DNA from: Paulinella micropora
Lineage: Eukaryota > Cercozoa > Imbricatea > Euglyphida > Paulinellidae
DNA length: 64,000 bases
NCBI GenBank assembly: GCA_019918135.1
Contig: WBZZ01002032.1
Span: 212,501-276,500, forward strand
Reading direction: 5' to 3'
Numbering within the stretch: position 1 is the stretch's first letter; each line of letters starts with the position of its first letter. The notes under the pieces are model-generated. The model saw nothing but the letters and a program-made list of their open reading frames with translations, was not told where the DNA came from and searched no databases. Positions 47,786 to 61,837 of the stretch are shown here, in pieces. The position numbers were made by a program, and so were the translations under genes.

Positions 47786-49755
47786 CTACAAAAGAAGTTG
47801 GCATAAAGGTACGGTGATCTGGTCGGTGAAGGTGCGATGGGCTGGCGCGGGCAGAGCTTTGGTAAACACGTCTGCTCTGTTTTCCGTGGTTTTTACGTAG
47901 CGGGGCGTCAGCCGGCCTTCACGTACGACTTCCACTATGTAATGGTGGCGCAAATCAAGATGACGGGTGCGGGGGCTTCCCATTCTGTTGGAAGATGAAA
48001 TAATCGCTCCTCGGTTGTCGGCTAACAACGGGTCAGCAAGGTGATCGGGGCCCGTAGCTCAGATAGCAGAAGGTGCTGTAGGGCGATAGCGGTACGTGCG
48101 GTGTTGGACATCGCCATCGTTTCAGAGATCTGAGTTGAAGTTGCAACCGTCGTCTGACGTTTGCTTTCCCAATGAACCGGGCCTGTGAGTTCATGTAACT
48201 CGCCGGTGCGCGAACGTTTAGTAAATCGGCAGCTACCCAGTGTTGCGTCGGACCAATGCGAGGGTCGGAGTCTGGACGGCTCCACGTTGTAGGGAAAGAA
48301 CATGCCACGTTCGCCTTCTCGTAGGTAGCGGTAAATGCGGGCGTATAAGCTGTATGCAACGTCCGGCTCGCGGTGTGCGTAGATGGACATGTTGTTGGTC
48401 GCAAAAGAGATGTCGGGCCGGGTTTGCGTAGCTAACCAATAGCATTCGCCGATCAGGGTCGGTAGGGACCATTTCCGCAGGAAAGCGTCTGCAGCTGCTC
48501 CAGCCGGGTCTTGAACTGTTGCCGGAGTCGGTACAGGGTTGGATTGCGCGAAGCCGTGATCATCCAGAAGGCTGCGCGTGTAGGCACGTTGGTGCACGAG
48601 AAGGCCGGTGGGAGTACGTTTGAATTGTATCCCACAAAACACTCTAGCCTTTTCGTGAGTTGTGAATACAAGCTGTTCCTTTGTAAGGCCTTTGCAGAGG
48701 CTAGCTACCTGTGAATGGTGCTTGTAAAAGGTAAGAACGTCATCCGTTCTCACTAATAGGATCCAGGGTAAAGAGGATGGGTCCTTAGTGAAAATCGGAG
48801 GGCAGTTCTTATCTTTACATTGCAAAAAGAACAGACATGCATCAATGGTGGATTGTGTGTATCCTAGCTTACGTAACTTACGTGCTACTTTGTCATGCCA
48901 TCTATGACCTGCTTGTGGGGAACCGTACACTTGCAATATGTCATCCTTCGGCTTTTCGGGGTCTCGAAAGTCCTCGAAATCGTCGTGTGGGATGGCATAT
49001 ACTATATCTATCATATCTGCCTGACTGTATGCCTGTGTGAAGTCTATGACATCAAAATCAAAGCCTAAGGCAGCTGTGAGAGATAAGATGGTAAGTAAGA
49101 CCATGTGGGAACACACGGGGGCTGACTTATCGTATGGGGATTAATGGCTGAAAGCACTCATGAGATTTCCAAACATCACAAGCCTACTCTTGAACTTCTG
49201 GCTCCCAGTTGCTTCGTCTATCTTGACAGCATCAACGAATCCAGTATGGATTGGTTTGATGTTGTCTCGATAAGCGTTAGCCCTGGGAACCCAACGAAAA
49301 CAACCTGCCTTGAAGAGACCCTGTATTTCTTTTTTGCGTGCCGCAACTACATCAGGGTGTAAGCGGATTTCTTTCTGAGATATGCGTAACGTGCATGTAA
49401 AGAAACAGAGGGGTTCGTCCTATGCGGTGTCTTGTATGTCGGCTATCACTGCCTCACTGACCTCAAGGTTGCATGCCACATCGACATCTATGAGAGAATC
49501 TATCTGACTATCTTCAGCTAAGCTAACATGATGGGTGGAGTGAGATGCTGGGGTTTGCTTTCTCTCTCTCGGGGATGCGATGATGTTGGCTGATGAAATG
49601 CTACTGTTGATGTCGCGTGGGGCGATTGAACCGTTAGCAGATGTTGAGCTGGGTGGGGCAAGACCGAGTCTGTGACTTGCATTTGACCGGTTGCCAGCAA
49701 AGCTGGTTGCGAAACGCAAAAAACGACGGACGTTAGGACCAACTGAACCTCGCAA
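47786..49755 (-). pseudogene. Copia-3 RT and RNase H, copy B
   Basis: Same as 12892-14861, including the RTDD box, the shared TAA and the shared frameshift. It has one private change: a TAT codon of copy A is TAG here (49420-49422), so the RT linker stops after ADIQDTA. The 47-bp element-end repeat is at 47762-47808. Confidence 0.9.
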
Positions 49756-49932
49756 ATTGAGCTGAGAAGACGAGGGGGGTCGTCTTTGCCTGAGGATTGT
49801 TTGGAGTTCTTCGAGCTGTGCGGGTTGTGGGGTGGTTGGGGCGCAGGTATCGGTTCGTCGTCAAGGGGCTGGTACCAGTTATCTACGTCGTCGTCGTCGT
49901 CATTGAGCTGAAAGCTTGAATGACCGGAGTCG

Positions 49933-50591
49933 TTACCCCAGTTTTACAACAACCTTTTGGTCGACTGCTGTGACCGCTTCTTTGGGAAGTGGATTGGGTT
50001 GTGGAATGGGAGGGTTGTCGAATTCCCATGGACGCGCCAATACGTTCGCTGTTTGCCCTCGTTCCCATTTGTCGAACTTGACATTGCGGGCTTCAACGAT
50101 TTTTGCTTTTCCTTTTACAAAAACCCGGTAAAGGCGGCGAAAAATGTTGAAGCCAGTCAATGAACCAGGTTGTGCCATGGGTCTGTTCAAACCTTTCTGG
50201 AAGCGAACGAATGCTAAACAACCGACTGGACGCAAAAAATCCAAAGGGAATTTCTTTTTGAGGGTGACCTCATAGGGAGATTTCCTTTGAATTTTCCGGA
50301 TGATAGTGGGGTGATCATGCTGATGGCGTGTTCGGCTTTTTCGCATTCTTCCCACAAATTGTTGGGGAATTTCGCATCGAGCATGATTGCGTTAGCTCGC
50401 TTAGTGCCTGTTTGAAAATCGCGTTCAGCAATGCAATTAAGACGAGGCTCACCCGGTGGGATGTGTTTCATAATAATTCCATTGTTGTTGCAATGTTCAA
50501 CAAGGGCAGTTGAGATAAACGCACCATCTAGCCTGACTTGCTTAATCTTCACGCCGGTCTGTCGTTCAAAGAAGGCAAACACCTTGACCAC
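49933..50591 (-). pseudogene. Copia-3 integrase core and end, copy B
   Basis: Same content and frame break as 15039-15697. There are two scattered substitutions, one of which changes Ala to Thr in SRARHQHDH. Confidence 0.88.
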
Positions 50592-50593
50592 CC

Positions 50594-50977
50594 ATGGGAG
50601 GTAAAGTTGTCAATTTCAGTGTCAACAGAAAAACAACAAAGGCACCACTCACAGCAATAGAGGCACATAGGCTCAGTGGCCATGGCATGGCAAAGTCCAT
50701 GAAGCAAGTAGGTGCTGCACTAGGCAGAACTATTAAGGATCCCCTTTGGGAACAGAAACTTGCTCACCTTTGTCATGCATGCAACATGAGCACTCCTCGC
50801 AAACTTCCTTTCTTCACAGACCATGAACACTTTGACGAACAATTTCGTGCTTTTGAAGCAGTTTGCATGGATTTCAAGGGTCCCAAGTATACAGTATCGT
50901 TGCAAGGCAACTTCTATATACTTTTGATCCTTGAGACCAAAAGCAAAGTCTCCTTCAAAATTTGTCTTCCTTCATGG
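50594..50977 (+). pseudogene. Inverted integrase piece, copy B
   Basis: Identical in position and orientation to 15700-16083. The inversion therefore predates the large duplication, or is shared by both haplotypes if copy B is one. Confidence 0.9.
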
Positions 50978-51523
50978 AAGGACCTCAACGTCTGTGTTGT
51001 TGTTTGATGATGGGAAGAATCGTCTGTTGGGGTCAAGTGGTGTGTCAGTTCTTGTGTCTGATCTATACAGCAAGTTGGGCATCATGCTTCCTCTAATCTT
51101 AATCAAGCTCGGGTCTATGTTGATTGCGTGGTGCAGAACTATTGCTTGATTGTTTTGGAAGATTGTTGCGTATCCATGCTTGTTGTCTAGGATTCCTGGT
51201 GAGACCAGTGAATAAGGCGTGCTGTCGGCTATGAGAGAGTCAGGGAGGAGAAAGCTGATTGCTGAACCTTCTCCCTGTACTGTCTCCCAGTAGTATGTTG
51301 CCTTTTTACTGATCTGAATTGTTTCCGGAGAAATTCCGGACAAGTGTGCAGTGGGTCCGGTGGTCACGTGACCAATCATCGATTTTGGGTGGACGATTGT
51401 TCTGTTTGTACCAGAGTCAAAAACAGTGTGAATGGTCGGTGCAGAGCCGAGCAGACATGGACTGTTGTTGACTGTTGGTGCAGGGTTGACCACTGACTGT
51501 TGCAACGGGTCAATGGAGACCAT
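50972..51523 (-). pseudogene. Copia-3 protease, copy B
   Basis: Open frame with the same FDSGTNRT active site as 16078-16629. Two private missense changes occur near AIS and YYWE. Confidence 0.87.
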
Positions 51524-51616
51524 CGTGAATGGCTTGATCTGGCGGTAAGGATCCTGTCTGAGACGCTCATTGAGGTCTATGTTCCTTGTATGACGATCCT
51601 ATTTCCTTTGACTGGA

Positions 51617-52749
51617 TCATAGGTTGGAAATCCAGCCAAGCGCCGGAACATTGCGCGGATGGCTTCTCCCTCTATGGACAACGGCCGTTTCGCAGCTATT
51701 CGCAGAGATTGTTCCCCTGTGGGAATAATTTCGTAACGCATTAAGCGTTGATAGGCGAATAAAGCGAAGCGGTAATTGACTGCCTATCCCGCAACTAGGC
51801 AATACATCTTTTGCTGTTTGTGTCTTTAGGTGACTCAGAGCGTTCGCTGGCGTCCGCGCGAACTGGCAGAATCGGTAATGTGCTGCCCAATCATTCTTTT
51901 GACAAGAAAGATTGCAGCACTTTACCCATTGACAGCCACTGCAGCTAGACAGTTTATGATCGTGTTTGTGCTGTCTGTCGCAGTGTTCACAGAAGGTTGG
52001 GGGGCGAGGTGGAGATGAAGGTAAGCCAATAGGTATCATGCCATTATCGTGATATAGCACGCATTCATTGCAAATATTTGGCTTGCTTTGCCAACCAGCG
52101 GGTAAGATGTTGAAACGTAACCGGTATGACCAGTAGTCCATTTCAATAAGCTTAGCATGGTTGAATGCAAAGTGAACATCGCCGGCCCAAAAAGCAGGTG
52201 CATCAGGAAAAACAGGATGGGAGTCTGATGTTTCAAGTAACACTTCGGATGAGCGAAGTGTTGCTGGAAGTTCCTTTCCACATCTTGTTTTGGTCTGTGC
52301 CAGGGGTCGCCTGGTATGGGTTTTCCTGAGCGGTTGAGTGGTGTGATCATCTCCTCTGTGAGCCACTCAAGTTTGGGTTTTAAACTTATAAGCTTTCCGT
52401 TGGGATACCACGGATCTTCCCTTGGAAAGCAATAGGATTTCGTTGCATCGACTCTCCACATTGGAGGCCAGTGGAGAGGTGGCACTGGATAACCTTGTGG
52501 TTCCCCAAATTGCCTATAGAGCTTTTGAATATAAACGAAAACGTTTAACTTCGTTTGGAAGTCGTTTTCGTCCAATTGTTGAGCTCTAGTTAGGCTTTCC
52601 CATGGTATGTCCGCAGGTCTATTACCCGGAGTGATGATGAAATCTTGATGCGGATTTACGACGCCGAAGGCCCGTGGAAGCGGGTCTTCGCCTTCGTAAA
52701 GCGGATCAAATTCAGTGGGTGCATAAAGCCACTGGGTTCGGACGTAGTG
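51617..52749 (-). pseudogene. Copia-3 MYND region, copy B
   Basis: Same as 16723-17855, but with the ancestral TGG codon in EDPWYPNGK where copy A has TAG, so the N-terminal frame is open from about 52749 to 52036. The frameshift near 52285 before the FWAGDVHF segment is shared with copy A. The MYND finger is unchanged. Confidence 0.75.
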
Positions 52750-53689
52750 CTAGGGGGTCTATGCAATGTATTAATAAATCCGGTAGGTTAGTTGACAGAG
52801 GCCGGGGTGCGGTTGACTTTATTAACATTATAGTGATTAACATGTTAACCGGCCATTCCTATCGGACATTCACGTTGAGTGAGTGACATTTATTCTATGT
52901 GTCTTATAACGCACACCGCCACACAGTTCATGATCACGTATTTGTGTAATACATTCCACTGTAATGCGGCCCTTGACTTCGTATCAATGGTTTGATTCAT
53001 GACTTTTGTTGTCATTCATCAAACGACGGATATAGAGTCCGGGGGGGGGGGGGCATTATACCACTATATGGATATATACACACGATAGGACTCAATATGT
53101 TTCATAGTTGCCGCATCTGCCAACATATTTGCCACATGTTTTGATACAGTTATTAAATAATGCTAAGTATTGCCTATTTTACATACCTGGGATTATCCGA
53201 GTAGCGGAAAACAGTTCAACCGATATTTGCGGTCTTTGTCAGGACTTCTTATCTGACTGGCATTTATCTGACTGGCATCCTTTACGCTGCTCTATGCTTT
53301 GATCATATACACCATACAATTCAACCACCTCAATATTTGGTTGTGTCACTGTTATCGTAAACATACTAACTTACATATTTCGGTGTTTGTATTATTCCTG
53401 GTTTTCATTGCTACGTTCCAGACGTATTGTTCTTATACGGCTCATCATATAATACACTGACTACTCTATTCCGGTTTCATAAGTGATATTGTTTTATTAT
53501 TACCTTTATCACAACTTCATACACCAGGTTGTGTACAAGACAAGTTGTTTACAGAAACGACTATGATACGGAATCCAGTCTTTCGGTGTCATTAAAGCTT
53601 TTATTGTAAGCGACAGAAGTGTCTGTCCTATTCATAGTTATCTACGGAAATAACTTGAAGTGATCGGTACGATGTCTGATCCTGGGGGA
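52750..53689. other. Non-coding stretch, copy B of 17856-18795
   Basis: Same sequence, with a G12 run at about 53041 and one substitution noted near 52985. No gene seen. Confidence 0.5.
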
Positions 53690-54684
53690 CTATTGGGTTG
53701 AAGTTGAGAGGGTGTCCTGTCGGCGTCCTCCCCAAAGAATGGTGCCGGTGATTTCGTGTACTTCTCCGTTCCTTGAACGTCGGGCGAACCGGCAGCGTGC
53801 ATAATCCGAGTCGTAGTAGGTTAGCAATTGCAGTTGCTTGAGAGGTACGTTGGTTGGGTAAAATAAGCAGCGCTCCTCGCGCAAGTGACGGTAGATGCGC
53901 GACGTGAGGGCGTAAGCAATATCGGGTGCACGGCTGGCGTACACGGCCAAGTTGTTAACTGCCATTTGAATGTGCGGTTGAGTTTTCGTGGCGAGCCAGA
54001 GAAGTTCACCGGTCAGTTGGGGTAGGCTCCATTGCCGCAACGGGGAGCTAGCCGGTGCCGGCGAAGGTTCCTGAATCATCAAAGGGGTAGGGGCAAAGTT
54101 TGCGTGGGCAAATCCGCGGTCTTGCAGTAGACCCTGATGTTGGTACGTTGATGAATAAGGAGTCCGTTGGGGAAGCGGCGGAACTGGCGACCACAGAAAA
54201 CCTTTACGTCGTCCATGTCTTTGAACCGGAATTGCGCCTCGCTTAATCGGAGGCAAAGCTCCTTGTGCTGCGAAAGGAAAAAGCAGAAGACGAGCATGTC
54301 GTCTGTCTTAAGCAGCAGGATCCACGGGAGAGACATGGGGTTACGGATAAACAACGGAGGGAAGTTTGTACTATCATTAAGCAAAAAGAAGACGTCGACG
54401 TTGGTTTGCTTGTAGCCAAGGTTGCGAAGAGCAGATGCAAGGTGATCAAACCAACGTCGGCCAGCTTGCGGAGAGCCGTATAGCGCCTTCATTACGCGCC
54501 ATACTTGGTTCGGCTTCGAAGGGTGCCTGAATTGAGGAGGGGGAATTGCAAATACAACGTCGATCATATCGGCGTGTGTGTATGCTTGTGAAAAGTCGAT
54601 TTGTTTAATCAGACAATTCAAAGCCACCATGACGGAAGAACATAAGTAGCGTGAAGTTCTGTGCAACAGGCGAGGACAATTCAT
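53690..54684 (-). pseudogene. Copia-4 RT and RNase H fragment, copy B
   Basis: Identical to 18796-19790 at protein level, including the KTDD box, the frameshift and the truncation. Confidence 0.88.
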
Positions 54685-56620
54685 CGATAAAACCCGTATT
54701 GAAACGAATAAACTTAAGTTTGAACTTAGTGACCAAAAAACGAATTGCGATTCAGAGACGTGTCACGGAGATGAATCCGGTAACACTGATAACCTACTAA
54801 TCAATTGACGGAGTGTTTGTGAGAACAATAATTCCGGCAGATTGATTATCGGTGAGTATTTAAACCCTTCGGCACTACCACCAATATGAACGAAACTTTA
54901 CTGAATATACAATCAACGCTATCGACGTGACACGTCACTATTATTAGATTATGGTCGACATATTAATGGATGACTGTTAACTGACTTTCTAGAAATAATT
55001 CCTACTTCATTGATTATCCATAAATAGTAAAACGGTAATCGTAGTTAATGAAAGGTAAGTACTGTCGGACCATTCTAATATTAGTAAAATGGAAAAACGT
55101 TAATATCTAATTACAAAATGAAAGCAGATACAACGCTCCCCCTTAATTCGATATTTACGTGCATTAGTGGCAAAGCGTAATGATTGTAACAATTACACTA
55201 ATATTACGAGTAAACGTAGAAATTTGTCGCGCAGAACGAAGTGTAACTGAACAGTAACGTTACGTGACTGCGATTAAGAAAATTTGACGTGACCTCCCCT
55301 GAGGTCTGTATAATCGCCTTCGATCGTTAGTTTCGTGTGTGCATATAGTACAGCGCTGTTACCGCGATTGATTATCGCATTGATTGAAGTACGGGCCATC
55401 AATTAGTCAATACGTCTTCAACCTTGCAACATTGCCGTAAGTGGGCGTAATTCTTTACGTTTCGTCTCGCAACGTTGAGACTCGGGTCACGAGGCGGTCA
55501 TCGCGTCGGTCGTCGCCATCGGTGCGATCGGTCGGGGCAATGTTCGTGCGTTGATTAAGTTCGTCTTTCGCCGTCAGCAATAGTCACTCGTCGCGTTGGC
55601 CATCGGGTGGTTGATGAACGCTCTTTCATCAGCGCGGCGAAGGCATAAAGGAAGCTAGGGGGGGGTCGTGCGAGTCTAATGCTTCAGCGAGCCTTCGTAA
55701 CATCAGCCGCAGTTGCCGCTCGTTCTGTTGCGCCTAATTGCTACATTTATTGTATGCAACCTGTCTGACTTATCAACTTTTTCATGAATTATTTTGAAAA
55801 ACAGCCGTTACAATTTATGCTTATTTTCAAATAAAATTTATGATTAAATGATAGCTGAGAGGTGCATACTCGCTAATTATAGTTCCATGATGATAACTAA
55901 CATGCCTGATAGTGAGTCATACTCACTGCCTGCCTTACAGGACTACTACTATTGAAATGACATAGCGACTTGCATGAACTTCATAATTTTTGCATGATGG
56001 TACACAAATCGATTACGTCTTATAACGATATGCAAGCAATTTTCATGAAACGCAAAATTACTACACAGAAATTGAGAGTTGGTTGCAAATTAGTACTGTC
56101 CAACTTATTATGCAACTAACCTTAGCATGGTAGTGATTAGGCGAAGTTCGTGCGCAATTGTGACTTCAAAATTTGTCAGTGATTTCCAGAGAAAATGTTG
56201 TACCGAAAATGAGGATTAGAGATAAGTTTCGATACCTGATGTCCTTTTTCTCGAAGCAATTCACTGTCATAATTTTGAACTTCGGGTAGAGCCGCCTGAA
56301 TAATGTAAAGGTTTAGTCAAATGTAATGGATGTGACCGTGGACTTAACCTTTTTGTGAAAACGCGTTGGCTCCCCTCAACCTGATCTGTCGTGCGTGGCG
56401 GACGCGTTCGAGAGCGTCTATCAAACTGCTCATGCAATGCCTAAGACCTATCCGCTACTTACATCATTATCATTCGTGCATTCATACATTTAAGTGCTTG
56501 ACTTACGTCGCACTGTAACATGTGTGAGATGTGTGCGTGACCGGGAGATTTCGCTAATCCCGTTCCGTGACAAATGATTAAGTTCGCAAACCGATATAAT
56601 GAATACCGCTGTTACTGCTT
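54685..56620. other. Non-coding stretch, copy B of 19791-21726
   Basis: The polypurine tract at 55135-55143 is kept. The one near 56368 has lost a base. There are several private substitutions, for example near 54737, 54818 and 56120. Confidence 0.5.
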
Positions 56621-57423
56621 TTATTCCATCCTTATCATAAACTTATCCAGCAAGTAATCCATTTGGTCTTTTGGAAGGTACTTAGTCAATACATCCGCGA
56701 TTTGTTCACAGGTATCTACTTTCCGGAACTTCACAATTCCGCTGCTCTCAAGTTCGTTCAAGTAATGTTCTTCCACGAGTAGATGCTTTGTACGCGGTCC
56801 CGAGAGTCTTCGTTGCGCTGCGAGAATTGTCTGGGCATTGTCCTCAAAGACATCAACGGGATTGTTTTGCGACAAACCGATTTCAGTCAAAATATTTTAA
56901 CCGCCATCATCTCCCGAAGAGCTTCATTGGCCGCAATGATTTCCGCGTCATTCGACGACAACGCAACTTGGGTTTGCCTCTTGGATAGCCAAGCAACGGG
57001 GCTCCCGCCGACTAAGACAACGTAACCGGTTCTTGATTTTCCCGTTTTAATGCATGCCTTATGCGCCGCATCCGGATATACGGAAATTTGTTCAACCAAT
57101 CCGGATCTTTTGCCCGATTTGAATCGTAAAGCCAGTAAGTTTTTCAGGTATCGGATGCACTTGCCTAGGCGTGCATAGGTTACTCCTGCGTCAACGGTTT
57201 GTAATACGGTTGCTGCGTTTACAGCTTCGTCGACCGGTCTAGTCATTGTGGCTAGAAAAAGCAAACTTCCGACTATCTGGGGAATAGAGAACTGCCTAAG
57301 TCTAGCTGAGGCGTGCATGGGCGCGGGGTCGACTTTGGTACCTGGGGTAGCGCTTGGCTTGCTATCTGCGTACCCGAAGAACTTAATAACCTTTCTAGCG
57401 TAAGTTCTCTGATGTACTATTAT
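56621..57423 (-). pseudogene. Copia-5 RNase H part, copy B
   Basis: Same as 21727-22529, cut at the YR element boundary at the same base. One synonymous-looking difference lies near 57204. Confidence 0.9.
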
Positions 57424-57725
57424 TTGTGGTTAGAATCTCTGATTTTAACCGTTGTTAAAACTTGTTTGAATTAGTTTGGAACATAACCGGTTGCCGACTT
57501 AGCTGGCAAAGCAGTTTCCGGTTCCGGTCCGGCGATTCGCCGGAAAGCCGTTTCTTTTGATATTATTATTATGCAACCGGATTTTATTATTGCCTTTTCG
57601 CCGGCCTTCGGCCGGCGAGTTATATCAGCGTTTACACCTGTAGGCTGGTTGGTCGGCCTTGTTGTGGGTTGGTTGTGGTTTGTGTTGTGGGTTAGCTAGC
57701 GGAAGTAGCAAGCTTTCTCATCGAG
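57424..57725 (+). repeat. YR element repeat A1, copy B
   Basis: Same as 22530-22831. Confidence 0.95.
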
Positions 57726-57933
57726 CCTGTGTGTCCATGCCTAGGGAAGTGTTCAAACCGAAAGCCTGGGGCTCCTTTGCAGATGGTGCCGGACTGACTT
57801 GATAACTTGTAGGTAGATGGATAGAGGGGAGTGCTGAGGGAAGAAGTGATGATTTCGATGTTGAACGCAGAAGTGGTAGAAGTTGCGTAAGAGAAGGTTT
57901 AAGAAGGGTTGTGTTGGTGTTTGAAATGTTTGT

Positions 57934-59589
57934 ATGTATAGATATGTATGTGTATCCAGTGTCCTTGAGTCGGACGCAGCTGTGGAGCTTTTCGGCGAAA
58001 ATGCAAACAAAGTCAGAGTCATTTGTCAACTCAAGAAGAAGGAAGATGGGAAGTGGTGTGTGGACTACAAAATGGAGGAAACCCTCTGTCAAGCCACCAT
58101 CCCTCAAGAATTCCTTCGCATTGAGCAAGGTGGAGAGTTGGGTGACTTCATTTGGGAAGACGGCTCTCCGTGGGCGACTGATGTCAAGGAAGAAGTGAAG
58201 GAACATGTGAACACATGGACGAATATTCCGCTAGCCAAGTACGTGTCCGAAGAGAACTTTAATGATCTCAATCAAGACATCGCATTTTACGTGGATAAAA
58301 AGAACAAGCAGAGCCTGGGAGAGAAGGTCAAGGCCACCGCGGAGATCTTCAAAAGAATGATCCCTCTGCCCGGTTTGCGTTGGTTACGAAAGAAGCATTG
58401 CAAAAGTGATCTCACTGGCCTACGCTCACACGCTTCGAAGCAACAACTGGCGACGGCACTAGCCTCTCTTTTTATTAAGAACTCCGGGAAATGGGCTGCC
58501 ATCGTCAAGGAAGAGCGAAAGAAGAAGAGTGGAGTCCTCCTCCCCCGCGGCATCTCGTGCTGAACGTGGACGCGGTGATGGTGAAGAGCCGGAGAACGAC
58601 AATGGCGAGGACCCGCCGTCGAAGCCTGAAATGAATCCGGACACGAACAGCGACAACGAACAAGACGCCGCGGAAGAAATCAAGAAGATCGAACTCGCCT
58701 ACAAACGGCTTCCGGGACTTAAGTATGCTCTTAAGAAGGAGAAAGTCAACGCCGGCGAAGGCATTAGAGTAACGAAAACAGAAACTGGGAGGTCGGTGCT
58801 GAAAAGCAGTCTCGGAGCATGGCATTTGCCCTCGGCGATCAACTTGACGACTCGCTGGAATGCGAAGCTCACGAACAAGGTATTGATGCCAGCGAGATCA
58901 TTGCGAATCTGGGAATAGGTTCAAAGCTGGAACGGAGAAAGCAGCTGCTACAGAAGTATGCGGGAATCGTTGGCGTTTCAGATTTGGACACCGACATACT
59001 TCAGCTGCTAGACGAAGGGAAGTGCCCGGTCAAATGCAAATGGATGCTTCCTGGCAAAGGAGGGGCGAAGGTTTACGAACCAACTCATCGTGAGTACATG
59101 AGCCACCAGCATCTGCGAGGCCGGATCTTGGCGAAGGCTCACCCCCAACACGCCAACGATTACTTCAATCATGTTTATGACATGGAGGCCTTGCTCGGCG
59201 CCTACCCAATCGCTGCAGTAATTAAGTTTGACGACTCGCTTATTCAACAAGTGGCTCTGGGACATTACTACTCGTCTCACATGCGTGCAGTCATTGGTCA
59301 ATCCATCCTACGTGCTTCGAATTCGGTTGCTTCCACAACTTCGAGATACGGATCAAGTGTCCCGGCGAGATCATCGAACGTGGCCTCGTCTAGTTCATCT
59401 ACCACGATGCGTAACCGACAACAGAAGAAGAAGACGTGTCGTTGGTGGGCAAGCAGCAAGGAATGCCCGTGGGCTGCTAAATGTCGTTTCAACCACTACT
59501 GCCCTGTCTGTAAGGGGAAGAAAGATCACAAAAAGGCATACTGCCCTCGAGCTGACGCGGTGGAGTGGAAGGACGTAACCACGATCTGA
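57934..59589 (+). pseudogene. YR element gag-like ORF, copy B
   Basis: As 23040-24696, but a C run near 58546 is one base shorter than in copy A. The first frame therefore ends at 58563, and the acidic segment is read from a start within 58529-58918. The second frame change near 58825 is shared. The CCCH finger and knuckle at the C-terminus are identical. Confidence 0.7.
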
Positions 59590-59664
59590 AGGGGCCTTGG
59601 GGAGGGCGACTGCGAAACCGCTACCCCCAGAGAAATAGACCCTTCTGCTTCGCTTCAACCTGCA

Positions 59665-60027
59665 TTGCCTTGCGACTCAGACGAAGATGTGGAGGATGAC
59701 AACCCCTTCGTCACCAACCGCCCACCTGTTCCAAGTCGACGTACCTTTGGCAAGCCCACAAACAGGAAGACGACTCCGCAGGTTATCAAGAGATCTCAGA
59801 GGCACGCTTCTAATTCGACGTGCCTGCCCGTTCTCAATGCCAATAGCAATACTTCTACTCCCTGCGCCAGTGACATCCCACGTTGGAAACCTCGGCCGGC
59901 GCGCAAAAATCTTTTTTCCAAATCGGTGTCCTGGGCGGCACCTCTAGCCACCTTTTACGATTGGCCATCTGTGTGCTCTGAAGACGAAGGAAGCTCAACT
60001 GAAGCTCTTTCCGACGTGGACAAGTAG
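59665..60027 (+). CDS. Unknown ORF of YR element, copy B
   Basis: Identical to the 24772-25134 product (CDSDEDVEDDNPFV ... ALSDVDK). The 50-bp tandem duplication follows at about 60300-60399. Confidence 0.4.
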   Translation: MPCDSDEDVEDDNPFVTNRPPVPSRRTFGKPTNRKTTPQVIKRSQRHASNSTCLPVLNANSNTSTPCASDIPRWKPRPARKNLFSKSVSWAAPLATFYDWPSVCSEDEGSSTEALSDVDK

Positions 60028-60680
60028 CTGAACGCGACCTTCACTGCAGTTCAAGTCACTGTTCTCAGCCTGCGTCTCTGCCTTGGTCGCAGGCACGACT
60101 GGAGACGGAAAAAAAGATGGGTGCCTTCCTGGATCCCGTCAACTCGTCTGCAGTTGCAACTGCTCCGTCTCCTTCAGTGTCAGAGGTGTCAATTCCCCAT
60201 ACCTCTGTCGTTGCTCCGTCGTCCCCGTTCCGGCATGGGTTCATTCTGTAGCCAGTCTCCTTCCCCTGTTACGCAAATTCGCAATAGGAAAGGAAAGCTG
60301 GCATGCCTTTCCGTTCTTGGCCTGTGAACTGCCCCATGATGCTACAGCTGGCATGCCTTTCCGTTCTTGGCCTGTGAACTGCCCCATGATGCTACAGCTG
60401 CTCTTGTTTTGTCTCTCGTGTCCAATACCCAGAAATGTGGAGGAGCGCTTCTAGTTTTTTACCCTGGGCGCATTGAAGACTCCGTACTGGAGCCTTGGAC
60501 GACCCATTTCTGGTTTCATAAGCTCCCAGTTGTAAAAGGCAAACATTTCTTCAATGGTGGTATTGCTCTTGTGGACACTCGTTGGTCGAGGGGAAAAGGG
60601 AGAAATATTTGATTCCTCGATACCAGTAAGCCTAGTAGGAGGTTCATCCCCGGCCCAGAAGCATTCTCAGCCCCTTCCCT

Positions 60681-61837
60681 GTGTCAATTCAGCCCTACAC
60701 CTGCAAGTTCAATGTTGAGCTGATTTTGAAGGAGGCCAAGGCCTGCCCTCGTTTCTCCCCAGCTGAGCTTCAATGGCTCTCTTGCTTCCTCAAAGGCACC
60801 ACTACTGGTTATCGTGGAACTGGTGAATTTCTGCGTGATTACTCGCGCGTAGATAAGATCAAGCCAGAGGACATGAAGGCTACGTGGGATGAGCGTATCA
60901 ATCAAGTTAAGCTTGGCTTCTCAGCTGGCCCTTTCCCAAGAGTTCCTTTCCCTAACCCAGCCTGTCCCTTTCAAGCTATCATCATGAGGGAGCATACAGT
61001 TCCGAAGAACAAATGGGACCCCACCGACTCTAGAGTTCGGCTGATCACCAATGAGTCCTACCCCTACGAACTTTCTTTCAATCAATTGTGTCCTAAGGAG
61101 AACAAGGACGACGTGGTTTACTACAGCAAGTGGCTAGAATCATTGCAGCAGGCCCTAACTGCGTGGGGTGGGGAGGCGACATCCCAAACGCCTATCGACA
61201 AACTGGACTTGCCCCTGACATCTTGTGGCAGCAATGCATTAACCTTTTGAACCCTTCCACAAACGTGGAAGAGTTTTTTCGCTGAGCTATGCCCGGGCTT
61301 CGGGGGAGCTTACGCTGCTGTAGGTTGGAATCCGTTCGTCATGGATTTGGAGCTCATTTTCGAAATGTACCGCCTTCTTGTAAAGTTTTACGTCGACAAC
61401 TACGACGGCTTCGCAAAGTCTTGGTTAAGGGCTAGAGAAGACAAGCTTAAGTTTGAATCGCTTTGCCTTGCCTCCAGGATCCTATTGCATGACACGTTCA
61501 TTGGTCAAGGTTTCGCAGCCTAGGCTGGACCAAGAACACGCGTGCAGATTGTTGGTACATCGAGCTGCCAGGGGAGAAGAGGGAGAACACGGTTGGTCAG
61601 CTGATGCGTGTCAGCAAGGGAGGTTACATGCCTTTGAAGAGGTTTGCGTCCATTTTGGGCCTCTTCGTACATGTAGCAACTGTCTTGTTCTACATTCGCT
61701 ACGCCACGGCTAGGCCTCGTGTTACGTGCAACGATTTGGTTCGGAAGGAAGCCCCGGATGGTTATCCGGGCAAGAGGGCCTCTCACGCTGCGGAGTGGGC
61801 AGCCTTCTCAAGCGAAAGAATTTTCGGCTTCCTGTAA
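60681..61837 (+). pseudogene. YR element RT, copy B
   Basis: The first frame (60681-61250) matches copy A. An extra T near 61278 and a missing G near 61511 break the second frame, so the YVDN-containing piece (61341-61523) is separated from the connection part (61604-61837). Both differences are in homopolymers and may be sequencing errors. Confidence 0.75.
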